Origin: Hymenobacter sp. 15J16-1T3B
GTDB taxonomy: Bacteria > Bacteroidota > Bacteroidia > Cytophagales > Hymenobacteraceae
Length of the DNA stretch: 64,000 nt
Assembly: GCF_020711235.1 (NCBI RefSeq)
Contig: NZ_JAJFAV010000015.1
Location: forward strand, 86,426 to 150,425
Direction of reading: 5' to 3'
Position numbers and translations under genes: made by a program. Within the stretch, counting starts at the first letter, position 1. Each line of letters starts with the position of its first letter. The notes beneath the pieces are model-generated. The model made no database searches. It was given only the letters and a program-made list of their open reading frames with translations, and was not told where the DNA came from. Below, piece by piece: positions 33,478 to 41,804 of the stretch.

Positions 33478-34437
33478 ATGCCCTGCCTCGCCTCCTCCGA
33501 CCGCTACTCCATCTCGCTGCCCGACGGCCACCGCTTCCCCATTGCCAAGTACGAGCTCATCCGCGAGCAGCTCCTCTGGCAGGGCATTGCCCAGCCCGCC
33601 GACATCTACGACCCGGGCTTTTGCGCCGAGGAAGACATTTTGCGGGTGCACACGGCCGAGTACTGGGGCAAGGTGAAAGAGCTGCGCCTCTCCCCCGCCG
33701 AGGTGCGCCGCCTGGGCCTGCCCCAGAGCCCGGAGCTGGTGCGCCGCAGCCTTTCGTCGGCCGCGGGCACGGTGCAATCGGCCTTGCGGGCCCTGCGCGA
33801 CGGCATCGGACTGAGCTTGGCCGGGGGCACCCACCACGCCTTTGCCGACCGCGGCGAGGGCTTTTGCGTGCTCAACGACCTGGCCATCAGCGCCGCCCGC
33901 TTGCTGAACCACGGCCAGGCCCGGCAGGTGCTCATCGTCGACCTCGACGTGCACCAGGGCGACGGCACGGCCAGCATTTTCCGGGACGAGCCGCGGGTGT
34001 TCACCTTCAGCATGCACGCCGGCGCGAATTACCCGCTGCGCAAGGAGCAGTCGGATCTGGACATCGAGTTGCCCCTGGGCATGGACGACGAGGCTTACCT
34101 GGCCACCCTGCGGGATACGCTGCCGGGCCTCGTCGACCGCGTGCGGCCCGATTTCGTCTTTTTCCAGGCCGGCGTCGACGTGCTGGCCACCGACAAGCTG
34201 GGCAAGCTGGCCCTGACGCCCGCCGGCTGCCGGCAGCGCGACGAGTTCGTGCTCGGCCTCTGCCAGCAACGCCAGCTGCCGGTGGCCGTGAGCATGGGCG
34301 GAGGCTACTCCGAGCGCCTGCGCGACATCGTCGACGCGCACTGCCAGACCTTTGCCGTGGCCTACGCCTTGTGGGGCCACGCGCCCTGCCGACCTTTGCC
34401 CCCTTCTACCGACGTTTCTGCGCATGCCTTTACCTAA
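33478..34437 (+). CDS. Histone deacetylase family protein
   Basis: A 319-residue arginase/deacetylase-fold enzyme. Key motifs are LAGGTHHAFADRGEGFCVLND (catalytic His pair), VDLDVHQGDGTA (zinc Asp and His), QAGVDVLATDKLG (zinc Asp) and SMGGGYS. It belongs to the small HDAC11-like or acetoin-utilisation-like bacterial group that removes acetyl or acyl groups from Lys or polyamines. Its stop overlaps the start of the J-domain gene by 14 nt, so the two are translationally coupled. Confidence 0.92.
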   Translation: MPCLASSDRYSISLPDGHRFPIAKYELIREQLLWQGIAQPADIYDPGFCAEEDILRVHTAEYWGKVKELRLSPAEVRRLGLPQSPELVRRSLSSAAGTVQSALRALRDGIGLSLAGGTHHAFADRGEGFCVLNDLAISAARLLNHGQARQVLIVDLDVHQGDGTASIFRDEPRVFTFSMHAGANYPLRKEQSDLDIELPLGMDDEAYLATLRDTLPGLVDRVRPDFVFFQAGVDVLATDKLGKLALTPAGCRQRDEFVLGLCQQRQLPVAVSMGGGYSERLRDIVDAHCQTFAVAYALWGHAPCRPLPPSTDVSAHAFT

Positions 34438-35464
34438 GTTCGAAGACTTCGATTCCAGCCGCACCCCGATGCCGCAGCGGGGCGTGCAGCCCCACGGCCA
34501 GCCCGAGGCAGCGCCCGGCACGCCCGCGCAGCAAGCCTTCCGCGAGGCCATCGAGAAAGTGGAAAGCCTGCGCCTGCAGGTACAGGAGCTGGAACGCGAG
34601 CAGCGCGAAGCCAAAAACAAGTACTGGCGCCAGGTCGGGCCGCTGGCCGATGCGGTGGTGGCCACGCGCCGCGCCCTCTTCGAGCCGCTGGAACACGCCC
34701 TGACGACGGGGTATTTCAGCCGGCTGGAGGAGCAACGCATCGAGGAGTTGCTGTGGCGCAACGCCAAGGCCCTGCAGTACCGCTTCGGCGAGGACGTGGA
34801 CGACCTGCTGCTGCGCTACGCGCCGAAGCGCCCGGTGCCCGCATTCGACGACGAGGACGACGCGGGTTCCGGGGCCCGCCGCCCCGAACCGGGCCCCGCT
34901 GAGCCTCTTCACCACGAACACCACGCCCACCAGCGCGGCAAGCGCAAAAGCAAGGAGGAGCGGGCGCAGGAAGCGGCGGCCCGGGCCCTGCAGGCCGATC
35001 AGCAGCGCCTGCAGGCCGGCACCAAAGCGGTGTACCGGCAGTTGGCCCGCGCCAATCACCCCGACCTGGAGCGCGACCCGGCGGTGGCCCGCCAAAAGAC
35101 GGAGCGCATGCAGCGCATCACCCGCGCCTACGAGGCCGACGACCTGTACGCCCTGCTGCAGCTGCTGGCCGAGCACACCGCCGTCGATGCCGACCAGGAA
35201 TCGGACGAGTTGCTACTGCGCTACGTGCGCGCCCTGCAGCAGCAGCAAACCGAGCTCAAGCTGCGCCTGCAGCAGCTCAAGTACGGCGACCAAAACGCCT
35301 TTTCGGGCACCGGCAAAAAGCAAGAAGCGGAGTTGCGCCAGATCAAGCGCGAGCTGCGCGCCGAAGCCGAGTACCTGGACCTGGTGCAGAAGGCCATCCG
35401 GGAGCCCGAAGACCTCCGCCAGTTGCTGCGCGAGCTGGATGCCGCTGGCCAGGAGGAAATCTAA
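34424..35464 (+). CDS. J-domain-like coiled-coil protein
   Basis: A 346-residue soluble protein. A long coiled coil (about 35-75) is followed by a helical region, a His/Glu-rich linker with HHEHHAH, a DnaJ-like segment with AVYRQLARANHPDLERDP (HPD motif, about residue 207), and a second coiled coil (about 270-335). The HPD suggests it stimulates an Hsp70. The ATG at 34424 overlaps the deacetylase stop, which supports this start over the longer frame. No zinc-finger or CTD of classical DnaJ is present. Confidence 0.8.
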   Translation: MPLPKFEDFDSSRTPMPQRGVQPHGQPEAAPGTPAQQAFREAIEKVESLRLQVQELEREQREAKNKYWRQVGPLADAVVATRRALFEPLEHALTTGYFSRLEEQRIEELLWRNAKALQYRFGEDVDDLLLRYAPKRPVPAFDDEDDAGSGARRPEPGPAEPLHHEHHAHQRGKRKSKEERAQEAAARALQADQQRLQAGTKAVYRQLARANHPDLERDPAVARQKTERMQRITRAYEADDLYALLQLLAEHTAVDADQESDELLLRYVRALQQQQTELKLRLQQLKYGDQNAFSGTGKKQEAELRQIKRELRAEAEYLDLVQKAIREPEDLRQLLRELDAAGQEEI

Positions 35465-35491
35465 GAGGGCCCAGGAGCACGGTTCACCCCG

Positions 35492-35681
35492 CCGTCATTG
35501 CGAGAAAGCACGACGAAGCACTCCTTCCCCTAGCAGCACCGCCGACCCAATTCCTGCTACCCGAAAACACGACTGCCCGAAGCCGGTAGCTCCAGTTCCG
35601 GGCGGAGCCATTATCAGGTCGTGCTTCTCGTACCGTCGTGCCGCGAGGGGAAGGATTGCCGCGCTTTGCTCGCAATGACGG
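35492..35681. repeat. Dispersed palindromic repeat, family A (copy 2)
   Basis: It begins ccgtcattgcgagaaagc and ends gctttgctcgcaatgacgg, a near-perfect terminal inverted repeat. The inside has aaggattgccgcg-type ends and the same gcccgaa/ttccgggcgg block as copy 1. Confidence 0.85.
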
Positions 35682-35716
35682 CTGGTGCCACCGCATGTGG
35701 GGCTCCATGTCCTCCG

Positions 35717-36646
35717 CTACTGGAGAAACCCGGCAATCTGGCGGATTACGCCTTGGTCGCGCATGATTTTGTTGTGTCCGAGCCCGGTAGTGGGATGAAA
35801 CACCAACCCCGGCCAGTTGCGGGCTATGGCCTGCGCCTCGGCGAAGGGCACGGATTCGTCCTGGCAGTCGTGCAGGAGCAGCACGCGCGCGGCGCGGGCC
35901 TTGCCGGCGGCTTGGGTCAGGTTGAAGCTTTCGGCGTCGCGGCCGGTTTGCTCGCGGATGTGCCGGGCCATGCGCCGCACCACGGCCTCGGACAGACCCA
36001 GCAAGTCGGCGAAGCGCTGGGCCACGGCGGGCGTGTCGCCGGGCGCGCTCATCAGCACCAAGCGCGGCAACGTGCCGGTGCCGGCGCGGTTGAAATGCAC
36101 CGGCAGGCCCGCGGTGGTGGCCGCCCCGAAGGAATGCCCCACCACGCCCCACACCTCGCCCAGCCAATCGGCCACGGCCTGGGTGGCGCGGGCGTATTCC
36201 GGCAGCGTGGTCAGGCGCCCGGGCGAGTCGCCGTGGGCGGGCCCGTCGAAGGCCACGACGCGGTAGCCGGCGCGCACCAGGCCATCGGCCAGGATGCCCC
36301 AAAAGGCCGCGCGATGCTCCCAGCCGTGCACCAGCAGCACCGTGCGCTGGCCCTGCGGGTTCCACTCGTAGGCAGCCAGTGCCCCGTGTTCGAAGGGCAC
36401 CCGAAAGGCCCGGGCGGTGGCCAAGGCGGCGTCCTCCCACTTTTTGCGCGGCAGCCGCCGCGGCGTGCAAAACTGGCGCCAGGCCTCGCGGAACGCCCAC
36501 TCCGTCGACACTGCCGCCAGCAGCCGGAACTTCAGCCGCACCCAGCCAATGCCGGGCGGAGCCGCGTAGCGAAACGGCGTGGGGGCGGCGGGCAAGGGTT
36601 CGTGCCGGGCCGGAAACTGGTAAGCGGGCGAAAAGGTGTTCACCAT
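35717..36646 (-). CDS. Alpha/beta hydrolase
   Basis: A 309-residue hydrolase. It has LLVHGWEHRAAFWG (oxyanion), FDGPAHGDSPG, nucleophile elbow VVGHSFGAAT, acid in LLHDCQDESVP and base His in GLGHNKIM. The N-terminal 85 residues are an extra helical region with FREAWRQFCTP. No signal peptide. It sits next to a TetR gene 52 bp upstream on the same strand and may be co-regulated with it. The substrate is unknown. Confidence 0.85.
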   Translation of the reverse strand: MVNTFSPAYQFPARHEPLPAAPTPFRYAAPPGIGWVRLKFRLLAAVSTEWAFREAWRQFCTPRRLPRKKWEDAALATARAFRVPFEHGALAAYEWNPQGQRTVLLVHGWEHRAAFWGILADGLVRAGYRVVAFDGPAHGDSPGRLTTLPEYARATQAVADWLGEVWGVVGHSFGAATTAGLPVHFNRAGTGTLPRLVLMSAPGDTPAVAQRFADLLGLSEAVVRRMARHIREQTGRDAESFNLTQAAGKARAARVLLLHDCQDESVPFAEAQAIARNWPGLVFHPTTGLGHNKIMRDQGVIRQIAGFLQ

Positions 36647-36698
36647 AGCAGTGGCGGTGAAGGTGAGAGGTCGGCGAAGAGAGGACAGTCGGGGCGCG

Positions 36699-37298
36699 TC
36701 AGGCGGCGGGCAGCAGCTCGGTGCGCAACTGCTTGAGGATGTACTGAAACTGCCCTTCGCCGTGCACGCGCGCCACTTGCAGGGCGCCGGCGAGGGTGGT
36801 CAGTACCTGGGCCGCTTTGCTGAAGGGGTGGCCGCTGAACTGCAGCGTGCCATCGGCGCGGCCGGCGGCCAGCACCCCGGCCAGCCACTGCGTCAGCTCC
36901 TCGCTGAAGGTTCGTAGCTCCTGCTGCATGGCGGCGGGCAGGGTCAGAAAATCGGCCGCCAGCGCCCCGAAAAAACACACCTGCGGGCCGTGGGCGGCGC
37001 AGGCGCGCTGGCGGTACACATCCAGCAGCGCCTCCAGCTGCTGGGCGGGCGTCAGCTCGGTCACGCGGGGCAAGCCGCGCCACTTGCGCAGGCGCCCGAG
37101 CTGCCGCCGGATGACGGCCGTGCCCAGGTCTTCCTTGCTGGGGTAGTGGTAATGGATGGCGGCGGGCTTTACCTGCAACTCCTTGGCAATGTGCTGGTAG
37201 CTAAAGGCATTGAAGCCCCGGGCCAGCAGCAGTTCCTCGGCCAGGTTGAGGATGCGCGTGCGGGTATCGAAAGTAGATGCGGGAGCGGCGGTAGACAT
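36699..37298 (-). CDS. TetR/AcrR family regulator
   Basis: A 199-residue TetR. The N-terminal HTH is clear: RILNLAEELLLARGFNAFSYQHIAKEL, then KPAAIHYHYPSKEDL (shown in two pieces). The C-terminal ligand domain resembles the TetR_C_11-like group (VCFFGALAADFLTLP). The ATG at 37298 is chosen over a start 18 codons upstream because that one would overlap the operator palindrome at 37314-37333. Autoregulation and control of the divergent DUF3592 gene are likely. Confidence 0.9.
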   Translation of the reverse strand: MSTAAPASTFDTRTRILNLAEELLLARGFNAFSYQHIAKELQVKPAAIHYHYPSKEDLGTAVIRRQLGRLRKWRGLPRVTELTPAQQLEALLDVYRQRACAAHGPQVCFFGALAADFLTLPAAMQQELRTFSEELTQWLAGVLAAGRADGTLQFSGHPFSKAAQVLTTLAGALQVARVHGEGQFQYILKQLRTELLPAA

Positions 37299-37313
37299 GA
37301 CGGGCCAAACATA

Positions 37314-37333
37314 CTTACTTACTAGTAAGTAAG
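37314..37333. promoter_or_regulatory. Perfect 20-bp palindrome, probable TetR operator
   Basis: cttacttactagtaagtaag reads the same on both strands. It lies 15 bp upstream of the TetR start and 62 bp upstream of the divergent gene. Confidence 0.85.
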
Positions 37334-37395
37334 CAAACTTTTTGTTTGCCACCGCCCCGCGCTTGTGGCTAGATTACCGGTCTATTTTCCCCGGT

Positions 37396-37815
37396 ATGCA
37401 CATTTCCTTTCCTGCCGAGGCCGTCATCTTTCTGCTCATGGGCCTGTTTTTCGCCGGCGCTTCCCTGTACGGCCGGCGGCTGCAGCGGGCCCGGCAGCAG
37501 CGCGGGCAGCTGGCCGAGGCCACCATCGTGGCCCTGACGCCCACGCGCCAGCTTTTCACCCCCAAAGTCCGCTTTATGACTGCCGCCGGGCACGCGGTGG
37601 AAATCGACACGGAAACCGCCGCCGACGCAGACCAGTACCACGTTGGCCAACAGGTGCAGGTGATTTACGACCCCGCCAACCCGGAAAACGCCGACCTGGC
37701 CGCGGCTACCGGCGGGGGCTATGGATACGGGCTGCTCGTCGGGCTGCTGTTTGCGGGCGTCGGGGTGCTGCAGATGCTCGGGGTGCTGCCGGTATTTGAG
37801 CAATACGCGCACTGA
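37396..37815 (+). CDS. DUF3592 family membrane protein
   Basis: A 139-residue protein. It has an N-terminal membrane helix (about 8-24), a small beta domain (ATIVALTPTRQ to VQVIYDPANPENADLA) and a second membrane helix at the C-terminus (about 110-130). V-x-V-x-YDP-x-NP is the DUF3592 signature. The ATG at 37396 follows the AT-rich stretch gtctattttcc. It is divergent from TetR and so probably under its control. Confidence 0.75.
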   Translation: MHISFPAEAVIFLLMGLFFAGASLYGRRLQRARQQRGQLAEATIVALTPTRQLFTPKVRFMTAAGHAVEIDTETAADADQYHVGQQVQVIYDPANPENADLAAATGGGYGYGLLVGLLFAGVGVLQMLGVLPVFEQYAH

Positions 37816-37897
37816 CGGCCGCCCCGCGCACGCGTCTCCCGCAACGCACGTTTCGCGCACCCGCTCCCCGCGCTCTGCCCCGCCGCGGCCGCAAACA

Positions 37898-37940
37898 CGA
37901 AAAGGGTGCGGCTGAGCAACGCTCAACCTCGCCCTTTCGA
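37898..37940. terminator. Weak bidirectional hairpin
   Basis: cgaaaaggg...ggctgagc pairs imperfectly with gctcaacc...ccctttcg. It lies between the convergent DUF3592 and MaoC genes. Confidence 0.45.
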
Positions 37941-38018
37941 ATAGCCCGCGTGCTTTCCCACGCGGCGTCATACGGTAGCTAGTTGCGCACCAGGCCTTGG
38001 TGCTGGCCCGTGCGGCCT

Positions 38019-38486
38019 TTACTCGGCGAAGTGGTACAAAAACGTCACTACGCCGTTGTAGGCCGGCTTTTTCTGGTCTTTGATTTCCAGCGTTACTTCA
38101 ATCTGGGCCTTGGCAATGCCGCGCAGGTTTTTCACCGACACGAGCTTGGTGCGCAGTCGCACTTCGCTATCCACCGTCACGGCCTGGTTGAAGCGCAGGT
38201 GCTCGATTTCGTAGTTCACCTGCATTTTCAGGTTCTCGATGCGCACAATCTGGTTCCAGAGATAGGGCAGCAACGAGAGCGTGAGGTAGCCGTGGGCAAT
38301 GGTACCACCGAAGGGCGACTCCGTGCGCGCCCGCTCCGCGTCGACGTGAATCCACTGGTGGTCGAGCGTGGCCTCGGCGAAGCGGTTTATTTGCTGCTGG
38401 GTGATGGGAAAATACTCCGAAACGCCGAGTTCCTGGCCCTGGTGTTGTTCGAGGTCGGCTAGGCTGCGGATGGTGAGAAGGCTCAT
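38019..38486 (-). CDS. MaoC-like (R)-specific enoyl-CoA hydratase
   Basis: A 155-residue hot-dog-fold protein. The hydratase 2 motif is present: ATLDHQWIHVDAERA (catalytic Asp and His) and FGGTIAHGYLTLSLLP. It has the usual single-domain length. It probably hydrates short trans-2-enoyl-CoA. It is on the same strand as the XRE gene 66 bp upstream. Confidence 0.9.
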   Translation of the reverse strand: MSLLTIRSLADLEQHQGQELGVSEYFPITQQQINRFAEATLDHQWIHVDAERARTESPFGGTIAHGYLTLSLLPYLWNQIVRIENLKMQVNYEIEHLRFNQAVTVDSEVRLRTKLVSVKNLRGIAKAQIEVTLEIKDQKKPAYNGVVTFLYHFAE

Positions 38487-38552
38487 GGGGAAGCTGAGGA
38501 AGCGGCGGGCCGGAGCGGCCGCCGAAAGGGAAAAGAACGAGACGCCAAGATA

Positions 38553-39350
38553 TCAGTCTTGCTCCTTATCGAGCCGGCTGAGCAGTTCCTCCACCTGCCG
38601 CTCCAAGCGGCTCACCCGCTCCTCCAGGGCCGAGGGCGGCCGCAGGTGCGTGGTAAACACCGCCTTGACTTCCCAGATTTCCAGGGCCTGCCCGAGGTCA
38701 AATTCCTGGGCCCCGTAGTCGGGGTTGTCGGCGCGCAGCTTGAGCTGCCCGTCGGGCAGGCGCTCCACGAGGCGGCGCACGAGCAAGCGGTTCGGCGTCA
38801 CGAAGGCGTAAATGCGGCCCGAACGCAGGGCGGGCGCGGCCCGGTCGATGCGGCGGCAGAGCACTACGTCCTGGTGACGCAGGCCTTGCTGCTGGTGCTG
38901 CATTTCGGCTCCTTGGATTTCAAATGCGCGCGTGGCGGGTCCGAGCATGTGCGGAAACGTCAGCGCCGGCAGCGCGTCCACGAAGGCCTTGTCGTGGTAG
39001 TGCACGATGTATTCGAGCAGGCGGTCGGCGCGCACGTAGGGCGTTAGCGCGGCCAGTTGGTCGGCTACGGCCACGGGGCTGGCTTCGGCAGGCGCTGCGG
39101 CTTGCAGATCCTGCTGAAAGATATCGAAGCCGTAAAGGTCGTTTACCGTTAGCTCTTTCGTAAGTAGCAAGTCAACGGACAGGCCAAAATGATGAGCAAT
39201 CTGAATTAGCGTCTCCATTTTGGGCTCGGAGCGGCCTTCTTCGTATGCCCCCACGCTGGGACGGGCCAAACCAAACAATTCCGCAAAAGCCGCTTGGCTC
39301 AGCTTTTTAACTGCGCGGATCTTGCGGATGTTGTTGCCAATGTAGGACAT
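38553..39350 (-). CDS. XRE-family regulator with S24-like C-terminal domain
   Basis: A 265-residue protein. The N-terminal HTH_3 (about 5-60) has IRKIRAVKKLSQAAFAELFGL and SVGAYEEGRSEPKMETL. The C-terminal part (about 130-230) follows the LexA/CI peptidase layout, but the usual GDSM Ser motif reads QGAEM, so autocleavage is unlikely. A short coiled coil ends the protein (VSRLERQVEELLSRL). It is divergent from the YbjN-PspA cluster, with operator-like repeats between them. Confidence 0.85.
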   Translation of the reverse strand: MSYIGNNIRKIRAVKKLSQAAFAELFGLARPSVGAYEEGRSEPKMETLIQIAHHFGLSVDLLLTKELTVNDLYGFDIFQQDLQAAAPAEASPVAVADQLAALTPYVRADRLLEYIVHYHDKAFVDALPALTFPHMLGPATRAFEIQGAEMQHQQQGLRHQDVVLCRRIDRAAPALRSGRIYAFVTPNRLLVRRLVERLPDGQLKLRADNPDYGAQEFDLGQALEIWEVKAVFTTHLRPPSALEERVSRLERQVEELLSRLDKEQD

Positions 39351-39370
39351 TCTGCTGAAAAAATTTTACG

Positions 39371-39391
39371 CTCAAAGTTTGAGCCATGCTA
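39371..39391. promoter_or_regulatory. Candidate operator: CTCAAA-g-TTTGAG palindrome plus direct repeat
   Basis: A 13-bp palindrome (39371-39383) continues into agtttgagccatgcta (39376-39391). That 16-mer recurs with one change at 39460-39475. The two sites flank the -7 box at 39402. They are likely sites for the XRE protein. Confidence 0.6.
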
Positions 39392-39401
39392 GAACTTTCA
39401 G

Positions 39402-39409
39402 TATTCTTG
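39402..39409 (+). promoter_or_regulatory. Candidate -7 box TATTCTTG
   Basis: TAnnTTTG-like box between the two operator-like repeats, directed to the YbjN-PspA cluster. Confidence 0.45.
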
Positions 39410-39505
39410 CACCGTAAAGCTACCACAAATCCGCTGATGGCTTAGCTGGAAACGCCAGCAGTTTGAGCCGTGCTAACGAATCTTTCCATTGCCCGCCCGT
39501 TGCCT

Positions 39506-39904
39506 ATGGCTCACTCCTACTTTGCCACCATTCGCCAGCACCTGCTTACGCTCGGCTTCGACATCCGCCACGCCGACGAAGCGGACGGCATTCTGGTTGT
39601 CGACCACCCCGAGCAGGGCATCCGCAACCTGGTGCTGGGTTGCGGCGAGCCGCTCCTGATTCTGGAGCAGTACCTCCTGGAGCTGCCGGCTCCCTCGTGC
39701 GAGGTGTACCAGCGCCTGCTGACCAAAAACCGCGACATCATCCACGGCGCTTTCGCCCTCGACGAGTCGGGCCGCAAAGTCATCTTCCGCGACACGCTGC
39801 AGCTCGACACCCTGCAGCTCTCGGAGTTGGAGGCGGTGCTGAATTCGCTAAGCCTGCTGCTTACCGAGTTTTCCGACGAACTGATCGGCTTCAGCCGGCG
39901 GTAG
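39506..39904 (+). CDS. YbjN-like/chaperone-fold protein
   Basis: A 132-residue soluble protein of mixed alpha/beta type. It reads FATIRQHLLTLGFDIRHAD, then ILVVDHPEQGIRNLVLGCGEPLLILEQYL in two strands, then a C-terminal helix pair. It resembles YbjN or type III chaperone-like folds that go with PspA genes. The ATG at 39506 gives the natural start; GTG 39470 is possible. It leads the PspA-flotillin-ATPase cluster. Confidence 0.65.
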   Translation: MAHSYFATIRQHLLTLGFDIRHADEADGILVVDHPEQGIRNLVLGCGEPLLILEQYLLELPAPSCEVYQRLLTKNRDIIHGAFALDESGRKVIFRDTLQLDTLQLSELEAVLNSLSLLLTEFSDELIGFSRR

Positions 39905-39942
39905 AACGGCGTCAACCAGCAGTTGCACGACCTGAAAAAGGC

Positions 39943-40056
39943 TGTCATGTCGAGCTTGTCGAGACATCTCGCGTGCTGACTTTCGAGCGTAACCACACGA
40001 AAAAGAAGACCACCTAACGTCAGCACGCGAGATGTCTCGACCAGCTCGACCTGACG
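39943..40056. repeat. Dispersed palindromic repeat, family B (copy 3)
   Basis: tgtcatgtcgagcttgtcga (39943-39962) is mirrored by tcgaccagctcgacctgacg (40037-40056). The inner ends catctcgcgtgctga and tcagcacgcgagatg are perfect complements. It sits 33 bp before pspA. Confidence 0.88.
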
Positions 40057-40088
40057 TTCTGGTAACCTCACGAAGCCTCAACCCTGTC

Positions 40089-40814
40089 ATGAACATCTTC
40101 GCCCGCCTTTTCAAAATCGGCCAGGCCGAAACGCACTCGGCCATCGACCAGCTCGAAGACCCCATCAAAATGACCGAGCAGGCCCTGCGCGACCTGCGCC
40201 AGGACCTCGACAAAAGCCTGCACGCGCTGGCCGAAGTCAAGGCCATGGCCATCCGCAGCCGCAACGAAGCCGAGGGCTTCCGCTCCAAAGCCCTGGACTA
40301 CGAAAACAAGGCGGTGCTGCTGTTGCAGCGCGCCCACCGCGGCGACTTGGCCCCGGCCGAGGCCGACCGCCTGGCCAGCGAAGCCCTCACCAAGAAAACC
40401 GAGCACGAAGCCCAGGCTACCCGCGCCGGCGAGGACCAGCAGAAGTTTGAGCAGTCGGCCCAGCAGCTGGACCAGAACGTGCAGCAGCTCAAGCAGACCA
40501 TCAGCCAGTGGGAAAACGAGCTGAAGACGCTCAAGGCCCGCGCCGCCGTCAGCGCGGCCACCCAGACCATCAACAAGCAGCTGGCCCAGCTCGACTCCTC
40601 GGGCACGGTGGCCCTGCTGGAGCGCATGAAGGAAAAGGTGGCGGTGGAAGAAGCCCTGGCCGAGTCGTACGGGCAGATTGCGCAGGAAAGCAAGACCGTC
40701 GACCAGGAAATCGACAAGGCCCTGCAGGGCAGCGCCGGCGGGCAGGCCGCGGCCGACTTGCAAGCGCTGAAGCAGAAGCTGGGGCTGAGCACGCCGGAGC
40801 AGCCGCAGCAGTAG
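40089..40814 (+). CDS. PspA/IM30 family protein
   Basis: A 241-residue, almost fully helical ESCRT-III-like protein. It starts MNIFARLFKIGQAETHSAID, then EDPIKMTEQALRDLRQDLDK, and stays as a long coiled coil with conserved SAATQTINKQL. PspA polymers bind and repair stressed inner membranes. It is followed at once by small membrane proteins and flotillin, a known PspA-associated neighbourhood. The ATG at 40089 gives the family N-terminus. Confidence 0.9.
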   Translation: MNIFARLFKIGQAETHSAIDQLEDPIKMTEQALRDLRQDLDKSLHALAEVKAMAIRSRNEAEGFRSKALDYENKAVLLLQRAHRGDLAPAEADRLASEALTKKTEHEAQATRAGEDQQKFEQSAQQLDQNVQQLKQTISQWENELKTLKARAAVSAATQTINKQLAQLDSSGTVALLERMKEKVAVEEALAESYGQIAQESKTVDQEIDKALQGSAGGQAAADLQALKQKLGLSTPEQPQQ

Positions 40815-40838
40815 CCTACGAATCGTTATTGCTACGCT

Positions 40839-41063
40839 ATGAACCGCCACGAACGAACCTTACTCCGCATCGGCACGGTGCTGCTGGTAAGCATGGCCGT
40901 GCTGCGCATCAGTCACTGCATCGACGGCGGCGCGGCCCTGGCCCTGCTGGCCTTCGGCGGCCTGTTTGTGGGCGCGGCCCTGAGCGGGCACAACAAACGC
41001 CTGAAAGCCGAAAACCAGGCGCTGCGGCCGCGCCCACTGCAAGACCGCCAGGCCCGCTCCTGA
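40839..41063 (+). CDS. Small membrane protein
   Basis: A 74-residue protein with two hydrophobic helices (about 8-24 and 29-48) and a basic, polar tail (HNKRLKAENQALRPRP). No family is recognised. It is 24 bp after pspA on the same strand, so it probably belongs to the membrane-stress unit. Confidence 0.65.
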   Translation: MNRHERTLLRIGTVLLVSMAVLRISHCIDGGAALALLAFGGLFVGAALSGHNKRLKAENQALRPRPLQDRQARS

Positions 41064-41127
41064 CCCTGGGCTGCCGGCTTAGCGGTGTGGCCCGGGGCCG
41101 TTTGCTTACCTTTAAGCTGCCCTCCTC

Positions 41128-41763
41128 ATGCCTATGACAGAATTGCTACAAGCCGCGCTTTCGCGCCCCAATCTGCCGGCCACCGGGCTGCTCATTTTTG
41201 TGCTGCTGTACTGGCTCACGGTTATCGTCGGCCTGCTCGATTTTAAAACCCTGGACCTCGACGTCAGCCACGATCTGAACACCGAGGCCCACCTGGGCGT
41301 GGCGTGGCTCAACCACGCGCTGGCTTTTTTCAACCTGGGTCGGGTGCCGCTGATGGTGTTCCTGAGCTTCGTGGCTCTGCCTTTGTGGGTCGGCAGCATC
41401 CTGACGAATTATTACACCGGCAACCAATCAGGCCTCTTGGGGCTGGCCTTCACGGTGCCGCTGTTTATCGGCAGCCTGCTCATTGCCAAGGTGCTGACCA
41501 TGCCCTTTGTGCGGCTGTTTGCTACCTTGGAGCGCGACCACGCCGACCACACCTCGCCCGTGGGCAAAATCTGCACGGTGCTGCTGCCCACCACACGGGA
41601 GCGGCTGGGCCAAGCCGCGGTGCGCACCGGCGAAGTAGCCCTGACTTTGAACGTACGCGCCGCCTCCGCCGCCACCGAGCTGCGCAAGGGCGACACCGCC
41701 CTGGTCATCGACTACGACGCGCAGGGCCGCTGCTACCTCATCGAACCCTACGAGGTGGCCTGA
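41128..41763 (+). CDS. OB-fold membrane protein, YqiJ-like (DUF1449)
   Basis: A 211-residue protein with an N-terminal membrane region of three to four helices (about 20-130) and a C-terminal OB-like domain (about 145-211, VGKICTVLLPTT to ALVIDYDAQGRCYLIEPYE). This is the layout of YqiJ, which pairs with the flotillin YqiK and resembles NfeD partners of other flotillins. TACCTTTA lies 14 nt before the ATG. It is two genes before flotillin. Confidence 0.8.
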   Translation: MPMTELLQAALSRPNLPATGLLIFVLLYWLTVIVGLLDFKTLDLDVSHDLNTEAHLGVAWLNHALAFFNLGRVPLMVFLSFVALPLWVGSILTNYYTGNQSGLLGLAFTVPLFIGSLLIAKVLTMPFVRLFATLERDHADHTSPVGKICTVLLPTTRERLGQAAVRTGEVALTLNVRAASAATELRKGDTALVIDYDAQGRCYLIEPYEVA

Positions 41764-41804
41764 CGCTGACTGCCTTTCGTCCTACCTCCCAACACCCGCT
41801 TGCT

